Source: Macrothele yani (taxonomy: Eukaryota; Arthropoda; Arachnida; Araneae; Macrothelidae). Taken from it: DNA of 64,000 bases. This document shows positions 56,388 through 64,000 of this stretch, piece after piece. Position 1 is the first letter of the stretch; every line of letters starts with the position of its first letter. The notes below the pieces were generated by a model, which saw nothing but the letters and a program-made list of their open reading frames with translations, made no database searches and had not been told where the DNA came from. The stretch lies in NCBI GenBank assembly GCA_039090855.1, contig CM077025.1, positions 97,692,489-97,756,488 on the forward strand. Direction: 5' to 3'. The translations under genes and the position numbers were made by a program.

Positions 56388-58130
56388 CATATCTCTGTAA
56401 CCATTAGTCCGATTTGAAAAATTCTTTTTGCATTGGGAAGCTTGAAATATACGAATGACGATCCTTTATTTCATTTTTTTTTTACAATGTACAATTTCGC
56501 CGCTAGCGTAAAGGCAGATGATGTCGAATTCAAAAATACATTTTATTCCACATATTTGCTTCTAAACATCCAATTGAAGAAACTCTTTTATCTTTCGATT
56601 CCATTTATGTCGAACAGTATTTTAGGAATAGTTACTTTTCCAAATTATGCATAGATTTTCCGCTAGGGGCGTAAAAGTAAATTACGTTTTCCCCGACATC
56701 TCTTCTTCTAAAACTTCGATTTGAAAAATGTTTTCTTTAGCGAATACAGCTCCTGATGGAAAATCTTTTGCATATACTTTTTAATTTTGGGTAAAGAATA
56801 CTTTGGCCACCAGGGGTGCAAGTGTTAATTTTTGCTTCTGATGCATTTGCCATAAAATCTGAGCTTCTAAAATCTCGATTGAAAAAACTCTTTCGTGGAC
56901 CGATGCCAATCACGTCGATAAACTTTTTCGGAATATTTTCTTTTTAAAACATTTCATGATTTCTCCTCTAGGAGACGTAATGTATATCACATTTTTGTCA
57001 ATATCTCTGCTTCTAATGGTCCGATTCGGAAAATTCTTTCTTTATTAGATAGAGTTCCCTAGTGTGACATGTTTTTCAAATAATTTCAAAATTTTCAAGT
57101 AATTCATAGACTTTTCGCTAGCTGGGCGTAATGGTAAATTGTGTTTCCTTCGATATCTGTGCTTCTAAAACTCCGATTTGAAAAAAATGTTTCTGCACCG
57201 GATGCAGCTCCTGATGGGAAATCATTTGCACATAATTTCTAATTTTTGAAAAAAGGATTTGGCCACCAGGGGACGTAAGTTTTAACTTTCGCTTCTGATG
57301 TATCTGCAGCAAAATATGAGCTTCTAAAATCTAGACTATAAAAAAAGTCGTTTGTGGACCGATACTACTCATGTCGACAAACTTTTAAGGAACATTTTCT
57401 TCTTAAAATAATGCATGGTTTCTACGCCAGGGTAGATGTATATCTTGTTTTTGTCAATATCTCTACTTCTATGAGTCCGATTTGAAAAGTTTCTTCTTTG
57501 TTGGATAGTGTTTCCGATGGGAAAGGCTTTTCATATAAACTAAAAATTTTCAAGTAAATCACAGACTTTCTGCTAGGGGGCGCATAGGTAAATTGTGTTT
57601 TCTGCGTTACTTCTGCTCCTAAAACTCCGATTTGAAAAAATTCTTCCTGTATCGCATACGACACCTGATGGAAAGTATTTTTAATATAATTTCTAATGTT
57701 TGGTAAGGAATCGTTCGGTCACCAGGGGCCTTTCTCTTTCTGATGTATTTGCAGCAAAATATGTGTTCCTGAAAACTCGACTAAAAATATATTTTCTCTT
57801 GGACCAATACCACTTATATCGAAAAACCTTTTGCGAATACTTTCTTCCTAAAATAATGCATGGTTTACTCACCAGGAGGCGTTAAGTCACATCTTATTTT
57901 TGTCGATATCTCTGTTTCTAAGAGTCCGATTTGAAAAATTCTTTCTGTGTTGGAGAGCGTTTCCGGCGCGAAATGTTTCTCATATAAATTCATATTTTTC
58001 TTAACACACAAGTCTTCAACAAGTGGGCGTAAGCTGATGATTCCGTTTACAGCAATAACTGAGTTATTAAAAGCCGGATTAAAAAACTTCTTTCTTCCGT
58101 CAGATACTATTGTTTTCCATATTGGTTCCA
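56388..58130. repeat. Higher-order tandem repeat: ~150-bp monomers in ~453-bp trimers
   Basis: Three monomer types alternate. Type A (ATCTCTGCTTCTAAGAGTCC) starts near 56998, 57453 and 57905; type B (GCTTCTAAAACTCCGATTTG) near 56697, 57150 and 57606; type C (GAGCTTCTAAAATCTCGA) near 56866, 57310 and 57763. Same-type spacing is 444-456 bp. All share a core of GAAAAA-TTCTTTC, TCTTTTGCATATA and GCTAGGGGGCGTAA. Earlier units from 56388 are more diverged. Confidence 0.75.
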
Positions 58131-58443
58131 TTGACTTTGAATAGCTTTGATAAATTTAATTCGCGTCAGAACGGATTCAAAAGACGTGCTCATAACACCC
58201 GAAAATTCGGTGTCACCTTTCTTGTTATTGATTTGTTTCATTTGTGTTACTTACTGATCAAATTCCATATTTTTTTTTTCGTGCTGTTATCTTGCTTTAC
58301 ATGTAGTAATCATGAAATATATTCTACATTAGTCCAACCTATAGTCTGTATTGGTCTGACGTAGCTTATATACAGTCATTTGCAAAAGTTGTCAATTTAT
58401 TGAAAATTAAGATTTTCAAGGTAACAACTAATTATTAGTAAGA

Positions 58444-58565
58444 GATCAATCATGGTAGTCCCCGTCGGCGAAAAGGATAATGAAGCAGTACCGGATGCTG
58501 ACGTATCATCGGACTACACGGATGTCCCAAGGTGCTAACGGTGTATTTTTCATCAAACCTTTTGC
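58444..58565. repeat. 122-bp exact duplication of transposase sequence (copy 1)
   Basis: Identical at all 122 positions to 59175-59296, which is its native place in the transposase gene. Copy 1 is out of place and joined directly to the 5' end of an RTE LINE fragment at 58566. Confidence 0.95.
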
Positions 58566-58770
58566 TGAAATTTTAGATTGGATTCCGGGGGACGGGAGGG
58601 GACCCAGAGGGGGACCGCGTGGGAGATGGGTGGATGGGATTCGAGGGTATGCAGGGGTGACATGGAGGAGACTGGCACAAGACAGACCGTTGTGGAGGAA
58701 ACTTGGGGAGACCTTCATCCAGCAGTGGATTGATAATGGTTGACAATGATGATGATGATGATTTGAAAAA
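58566..58770 (+). mobile_element. RTE-type LINE 3' end with a clustered A-to-G patch
   Basis: The last ~190 bp of the RTE family plus its GAT tail, with an open frame from AEILDWIPGD through RGRWVDGIRGYAGV to QQWIDNG. Compared with the copies at 2.6, 5.6 and 40.7 kb it has 16 A-to-G differences between 58587 and 58656, converting Arg/Lys/Glu codons to Gly or Arg, and only three other substitutions in the rest of the fragment. The downstream 100 bp are almost unchanged. Confidence 0.9.
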
Positions 58771-58799
58771 AATGACATCAGAGATGAATACTTACATTC

Positions 58800-59660
58800 T
58801 TTAGAACACAAAAAGACTAAAATCAGTACTTTGTGTGGTCAGCTTCGTTTTTTGTAACGGACAGAATACGATGTAGCATACTCTTAATTAGGGATTTGCA
58901 GTAGTTACTTGAAATATTTTTGTACCACGTGTACTTTATCGCGCCAATCAAAGCTTGCGATTTTGATGACTGATTTTATGCTACCTTGTCTTCCACAAAT
59001 TTTCGATGAGGCTAAGGTCGGGACTATTACCGGCCCAGTCAAGCACAGTTATGTCTTTCCTCTGCAGGTAGTCCTTTACTGTTCTGATGTGTGGCATGGA
59101 GCATCATCATGCATAAAGATTGTGCACTTGCATATGAGTTAACAGCTTCTCACCTAGCATTTCCACATAAAAATGATCAATCATGGTAGTCCCCGTCGGC
59201 GAAAAGGATAATGAAGCAGTACCGGATGCTGACGTATCATCGGACTACACGGATGTCCCAAGGTGCTAACGGTGTATTTTTCATCAAACCTTTTGCCTTT
59301 GGGTCGGTGAACATGTGCTTCACGTGATTCAAATTGACGCACAGTTGATTCATCGGAAAAAAGAACTTGGCTCCAATTGTCAGCAGTCTGCGATTGATGA
59401 TTCTTCACAAATTCGAGTCTCCTTTTCATAGCGGAGGTTAGCCTATGTGCAGGTTTATAAGACTAATTCAAAATCTTTGCTCAGACGTCGAAAAACAGTG
59501 CTGATACTATTACAATATCACACCCTTTTGAATGCAGAAAGGCCTTGATTTTCTTGTACGAACTCCTCGGAGGAAGCATAACTATTCGCCTTATGGTATT
59601 GTTGCTACACCCCAGTCCGCCGGATTATCGAATAAAAATAAGCTTTAAGAATTTAGATGT
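58800..59660 (-). pseudogene. Tc1-like transposase, catalytic part
   Basis: Minus-strand relics: STVFRRLSKDF (end of the DNA-binding region, ~59505), MKRRLEFVKNHQSQTADNWS then LFSDEST with the first Asp (~59345), KGKRFDEKYTVSTLG (~59290), a frameshifted stretch, HDDAPCHTSEQ with the second Asp (~59095) and WAGNSPDLSLIENLWKT with the Glu (~59005). Frameshifts lie near 59270, 59180 and 59080. The N-terminal part lies beyond an insertion at 60775-61080. Confidence 0.82.
59175..59296. repeat. 122-bp exact duplication (native copy)
   Basis: Encodes KRFDEKYTVSTLG and following residues of the transposase on the minus strand; source of the displaced copy at 58444-58565. Confidence 0.95.
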
Positions 59661-60774
59661 CAGGATGTCAAGCAATAGCTGACGACCCGGAGGTAGACAT
59701 TAGAATTACGAATAATTACTTGTGAGCTCTTTTTATCGCCGAAATCTTGTGTACCGGTGAAAAGAATTCAGCCAGCAATTTCGCCAATCAAAACTAAAAA
59801 GTTCTGACACTCATTAATTATTCATGAAACTTCAGGGCTGACACGAGACAACAGACATTTAATCAATTTACAATAAAGCATGAAGATAATGATGAAGACA
59901 TCAATATACAGAGTAATGTGAAGGAGGGGCGTCAAGTAGACTCGCCCCTTTCGGGATAGCTCTGAGGCTATGTCGTGGTGGAACGAAGCCGCTGACGTGA
60001 TAGAAGGATCCGTTCGTCTGCTCGTCCCACCTGATCCGTCCGTCTGTCCAAAGGTGATTCGCATACATCGCTGGTCGTGCATCTCAGTCATTCGGGGCTG
60101 CAATTTCATCACTTGGTGTGACCTCCAAGATCCTGCTGCATTTCTCGGTAGAAAATTACATCCAATACTTCGTGTAATCTAGCACCAGGAAAAGAGGCAT
60201 CTTCCTCCCTCCTATTTTCTCTCGGTAACATCAACCGCCGGGCTGCACTTTGTATAGCTGGCCGGCATCTTCGGACAGAAGCTTTTTTTCGCCGTTAACT
60301 TCGAGATGGATCAATCCCGACCCCCTTCCCCGAGCCTACTTCCCTTCACGCCTCGGAACCAGACTACTCTTTTCCGCTTGTTCACATCGTCAACAAATTC
60401 CTTGCTCTGTCGTTAGGGTCTGTTTTAACTCTTCTGTCAGTCTTATTGCTTCCTAAAAGCATTCGGCACGATGAAGAGGTAAGAAATGTATGTCTCTGCA
60501 TTCGAAATATGTGGGCAAACACGTAACTTAACTAACACTTCTTTGTCCTGCCAATGTTTGGATTAACAAACGCCATAACTTTCCGATCTGGTGACACTCT
60601 TCCCAAACATCTTGTACTTAAACGACAACCCAACTGACCGCCACGCGTGAGGGAAGGGGGGGCGACGCATGGGGTTCCCCACACCAGGCCAAGATTTCTC
60701 CCTTCCAAGAAAAGGAACCCTTATTTCTTCTCTTCTGCAATGCGGGAAACCACTAGCTGTTTTTTTCAACCAAT
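59661..60774. other. DNA of unknown origin inserted in the Tc1-like element
   Basis: It separates the N-terminal from the catalytic part of the transposase. No transposon ends are recognised. The block 60180-60490 is pyrimidine-rich, less AT-rich, and contains GGCACGATGAAGAGGTAAGA at 60464-60483, which could be a start codon followed by a splice donor, but nothing else supports a gene. Confidence 0.35.
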
Positions 60775-61080
60775 AATTGATGATGTTCCCGCCTCTTGCA
60801 AAACCTGCTAATCGAATTCATTACCGTACCCAACAGTCGTAACAGTATTATCATCACGTGCGGTTGTTTCTCTTGGACGTCCACTTCTCTTTCGCTAAAT
60901 TCACCTGTATTTCGATATCTCACGATCGTATCATAAATATCAGTCTTGCTCACATTCACCTATCTGCTTATGTCACGTTCGGAGCAACCTTCATGTGAGT
61001 ATTTGTGCCCTCTGAGAAACACTTAATGACCCCTTTTGTTTTTACCATTTTTCGCTGTATAGAAAATACGTACAAAACAT
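60775..61080 (-). pseudogene. Tc1-like transposase, N-terminal helix-turn-helix part
   Basis: The minus-strand reading VSKTDIYDTIVRYRNTGEF fits the Tc1 helix-turn-helix and the following linker; after a shift the GRPR-type segment appears as SERE ... GRPRETTA. It is separated by ~1.1 kb of inserted DNA from the catalytic part. Confidence 0.65.
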
Positions 61081-61232
61081 CTCGGCATGAAACCCAAAAG
61101 CAAACTGACGCTGGCATGCTTCCCTCAACTCTGTCAACAGCTGTCGCTGTAGGATGATGCAGCACCGACAGGAAATTAAGTAATACAGACAGTAGCTGAC
61201 GCAATCGGCAGAAATATTCTAAGAACAACAGG

Positions 61233-61421
61233 GCCGCCCCGGTGGCGCAGTGATCTAAGCCATGGCTTCTGATCATTCGTCCGTCTGGGGTCCGGGTTCG
61301 AATCCCGTTGAGGCATGGATGTTGTGTTTGTCTTACGGCATTGGCCCTTTTCCTTCCCTGGAACCAGTGGTCCTAAATTAGGGACGGCGGTAATCGTTAA
61401 ACCTCCATTAGAAAAAGATAC
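61233..61421 (+). mobile_element. tRNA-derived SINE, family A, internal deletion
   Basis: GCCGCCCCGGTGGCGCAGTG, GGTTCGAATCCC and the body up to CCTAAATTAGGGACGG, then directly GGTAATCGTTAAACC: about 40 bp of the 3' body are missing. Flanked by CAACAGG (61226-61232 and 61422-61428). Confidence 0.88.
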
Positions 61422-61871
61422 CAACAGGTGGTCTTAAACTTTTGCAAAGGACTGCACTCGCTGAAGCCATGCTGATGTACTAATGTGGTCTATATTAGTT
61501 CATGTTCTGGTAACTATTATTTCTTCTTTCACACCCTTTGAAATGACGTGAGAGAAATAAAGATCAAGATAAAGAGGTAAAGCACAAGAAAACAGAAACG
61601 GATAAGTTTTTTTCTGTAGAATCATTTGTCTGAGAGTCTTGACGCTGTTGACATTACCAAATAAATAGACTGTGATGTTGCCCTTCATACCGACCTAGGC
61701 ATTTGTTGAAATTGTAATGATGTTTCAGATATATCTTTATCTTAAACTAAAATCATGACTGTTATATGTTACTGCCGAGATAACTCATACTAAACTTGTT
61801 GCAAAAATGCACAGAATAATAAATGAATTTCTTGATTGCTACATTGGGAAAACCAAACTTGAAAATATTGG

Positions 61872-62085
61872 GCCGCCCCGGTGGCGCAGTGGTCTAAGCG
61901 ATGGCCTATGATCATTCGTCCGAAAGAGGTCCGGGTTCGAATCCCGGTGAGACATGGATGTTGTGTTTGTCTTAAGGCACTGGCTCTCTCCCTTCCCTGG
62001 AGCTAGTCACCCTAAATTAGGGACGGGCGACTGCTTATAGCCCATTCAGTTGCTCACGGTGGTCGTTAAACCTTCAATCAAAAAA
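61872..62085 (+). mobile_element. tRNA-derived SINE, family A, full length
   Basis: Complete copy with GCCGCCCCGGTGGCGCAGTG and GGTTCGAATCCC, ending CCTTCAATC plus an A tail. Perfect duplication AAAATATTGG at 61862-61871 and 62086-62095. A good reference copy for the family. Confidence 0.95.
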
Positions 62086-62095
62086 AAAATATTGG

Positions 62096-62532
62096 ATGGA
62101 GTACAAACAATAATAACATTATTTCCTTTAATATAATTGACTGAAGCTATCCTAGGGTCTTGCTTCGTTGACTGAAAATCCTAGTCTCGCGGTATTAACC
62201 CCTGTTTCTTACTGACTCTCTTACCTGTGCGCTGCTAAAGTCTTTCATTTCCCGGTGATAAACTACTCGGCCCTCGGGTAACTCAGATGCATCTCTTCTC
62301 CCCGTACGCTGAACTCATGCCTTTTTGAGGTTGGCATACCTGCTTTGCGTGCCCCAACTCTCTCCGCCCTCGGGCGAAAGTAAAAGCACTCCCACCCTCG
62401 GCAAGCAATCCATCAGTCACCACCTGTCCACAGAGCCTGGGAAAAGCGGTGTATGCTAATCAAAGCTAAGTGCTCGGAAATATTACCGAATTCGTCCTCC
62501 CTTAACTACAGACTAGCAAGAATTCGGAATCT
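62096..62532. other. No gene recognised
   Basis: Less AT-rich stretch with repeated CCCTCGGG-type phrases at about 62270, 62370 and 62395. It may be the 5' part of the hAT-like element that follows; no frame is supported. Confidence 0.35.
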
Positions 62533-63675
62533 ATGCAGTTTAAACTTTGGTTGACAGTTATCACAAAGTTCCAGGTTATGTTTAATATTTTGATGAATTG
62601 GGAAGAGCTAAAGGCTTATTTCAGTAGCGCTGAATTAGCCCAGTCAAAGTTTGACACAAAATTCAAAACAAGACCGTTAAAGGAAATGATGTTAGACTAT
62701 AAAAATTACTTTTTCTTTGCGCTTATGACACCTGTTGTACAGGAATTTGAAAGGCTGAACAGACTTTTTCAGCAAACCAAAACTGATCCTCATGAATTGT
62801 ACCAAGAATTATTCTTACACCAGAAAAGTCTTCAAATCAAACTGATGTTAGTGGGAAGAAAAAAATATATATATATTCACCAAGTTGATTTTGGAATCAA
62901 ATTTCTTGCAATATGTAGTATGTCGTATGTTCGTACAAAAGAATAATCGTACTGTAGTTTATCTAGAAATAAAAAATGTCAAAGAAAGATATATGTGTAT
63001 GCTGGAAGAAGCTCCCAGTGAAGTTATATGTAGACTTCTCTGGGCGAGAGATATATTTCAAAATCTATCAAAATTGAGCTCTAAAGTCATTTTAAATCAC
63101 GTTTCAGGGACCAAGTTTTCAAAGGTACCCTTTATACACCTTTCAGAAAAGAACATATACAATACAGAAAAGTGCTTTTTGTCAACTGGAAAGATGAAGA
63201 TCCATTTAAAAAAGATGGACTCCCTACAAACAGTGAACAGTTTGGATTGACGTGCTTCAACATCAGATATTTAAAGAGCTCGCCACTTTGCGCTTACTTT
63301 TTTAATAACCCCAGTTAGTAATGCCATAGTTTGGGAGGATATATTCTTTCTTGTAACTCCAGTTAAAACAAAGCAAGAAACAAAATGCTACTGAATTTTC
63401 TTGATGCTAGTGTGAGAATCAGAGCCGAACTACTGCTTTCAAACAAATGTTGTAAAGACTTCACTCCATCTGCAAACATGCTAAACGACTTTACATCTGA
63501 CAAGGTTTATGATGTTGGTTATATTTCTTCCTGTGAGCATGACGGTAATAAACTGGATCTGGCGCTTTTCATGTGGTGTGTGCATGAAAAATATGTTTCA
63601 ATACGGTTTGGCTTTTTTCTGGCATTTTTCTAGTATTGTTTGGCTTTAAATCAAAATTTTTATCTGGCAACCCTG
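62533..63675 (+). pseudogene. hAT-like transposase (or derived gene), C-terminal half, decayed
   Basis: Three blocks in different frames. First (62533-62946), WEELKAYFSSAE ... LKEMMLDYKNYFFFAL, TPVVQEFERLNRLFQQTK and DPHELYQELFLHQKSLQ. Second (62885-63250), ERYMCMLEEAPSEV and ARDIFQNLSKLS. Third (about 63305-63633), ITPVSNAIV, where hAT proteins have their dimerisation motif, then LDASVRIRAELLLSNKCCKDF and DLALFM. The right terminus, inverted CAGGGTTGCCAGATAAAAA, at 63657-63675 is a typical hAT end. No left terminus or N-terminal domain was found. The reading is by motif resemblance and the family is unproven. Confidence 0.65.
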
Positions 63676-64000
63676 CTTTTGTTCTCGCCCGAGCCTCTTT
63701 CCTTAGTTCGAAGCGGGAGAACGCTTTTCGGACGCCTCTTGAGCAATAAACTTATTTAGCTGTCTCGATGCGCTTTTCGGATCACAATGTACATGATCAC
63801 AGCGTAGGCCAATGCAACGATAAAAAGTACTTAACGTTTTCTGAACTGCCTCTTCAATACAAAGAAGAACTGCCTGGGAAACATATTTTTACAACTCTGG
63901 CTATTTACCTTCGTTGCCGTAGGTACCTGTTAGAACATTCCCATGCTGAATGAAAAGGACTTATCTCTAAATATCCCTTATTTGGAAAAGAATTAATTTA
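63676..64000. other. No gene recognised
   Basis: Beyond the hAT-like terminus. A 61-codon frame at 63768-63953 has no recognisable feature and may be chance; the window ends here. Confidence 0.35.

Larger units (their letters stand above)
58373..61454 (-). mobile_element. Tc1-like transposon with several nested insertions
   Basis: Termini CAGTCATTTGCAAAAGTT (left, after TA) and, inverted, CAGTCCTTTGCAAAAGTT (right, 61437-61454), a standard Tc1-type end. The transposase is on the minus strand in pieces. Insertions inside it are a chimeric retrocopy (58444-58770), about 1.1 kb of unrelated DNA (59660-60770) and a SINE (61233-61421). Confidence 0.8.

Overview
This is a repeat-dominated, AT-rich piece of a eukaryotic nuclear genome, most likely an arthropod and plausibly an insect with a large genome. 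The case rests on the repeats: mariner, Tc1-like and hAT-like DNA transposons, an RTE-type LINE ending in a GAT/ATG microsatellite, a Penelope-like element, two tRNA-derived SINE families with 7-12 bp target-site duplications, several solo LTRs with perfect 4-bp duplications, and at least one GT-type splice donor. I cannot name the species. There are no operons, rRNA genes or CRISPR arrays. The only stretch that looks like host protein-coding sequence is one exon on the minus strand near 46.9-47.3 kb: a start codon, a Ser/Pro-rich N-terminal region with an eh1-like FSILSIL motif, and a good splice donor, as in many homeodomain-type transcription factors.

Layout. 0-9 kb: short tandem repeats, a 1.07-kb inverted-repeat element, RTE LINE fragments, a decayed mariner, a 64-bp minisatellite, SINEs, and a tandem array of a 303-bp tRNA-like unit. 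9-11.5 kb: little recognisable. 11.5-13.5 kb: a Tc1-like transposon (DD37E spacing) whose transposase is split by a solo LTR. 13.5-20 kb: fold-back elements, a mariner fragment, SINEs, and a Tc1/mariner-type transposase broken by a solo LTR of a tRNA-bearing TRIM. 21-27 kb: a candidate LTR, a CR1/Jockey-like LINE end, a short internally deleted Tc/mariner element and nested MITEs. 27.0-29.1 kb: a Penelope-like element with inverted termini and a decayed GIY-YIG domain, itself hit by a SINE and a MITE. 29.3-30.6 kb: another Tc1-like pseudogene. 32.5-36.0 kb and 39.2-42.6 kb: two copies of one ~1.2-kb inverted-terminal element, each a hub for nested insertions (solo LTR, SINE and TRIM in the first; RTE LINE and SINE-in-SINE in the second). 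42.6-46.8 kb: tandem arrays, one inside a TA-flanked DNA transposon. 46.9-48.4 kb: the candidate host exon and its upstream DNA. 48.4-54.4 kb: a very young 6.0-kb LTR element with 2.73-kb LTRs and only 540 bp between them. 54.4-58.1 kb: tandem and higher-order repeats. 58.4-61.5 kb: a nested Tc1-like element containing a chimeric retrocopy with a dense A-to-G patch. 61.9-63.7 kb: a SINE and a hAT-like transposase pseudogene.

The most unusual observations are (1) a 591-bp TRIM whose 163-bp LTRs each carry a complete tRNA-like sequence with A and B boxes, with a related solo LTR elsewhere in the window; (2) an RTE 3' end with 16 A-to-G differences packed into 70 bp, fused to an identical 122-bp copy of adjacent transposon sequence; and (3) the giant-LTR, tiny-interior element. 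All calls come from reading the sequence; no database search was possible.
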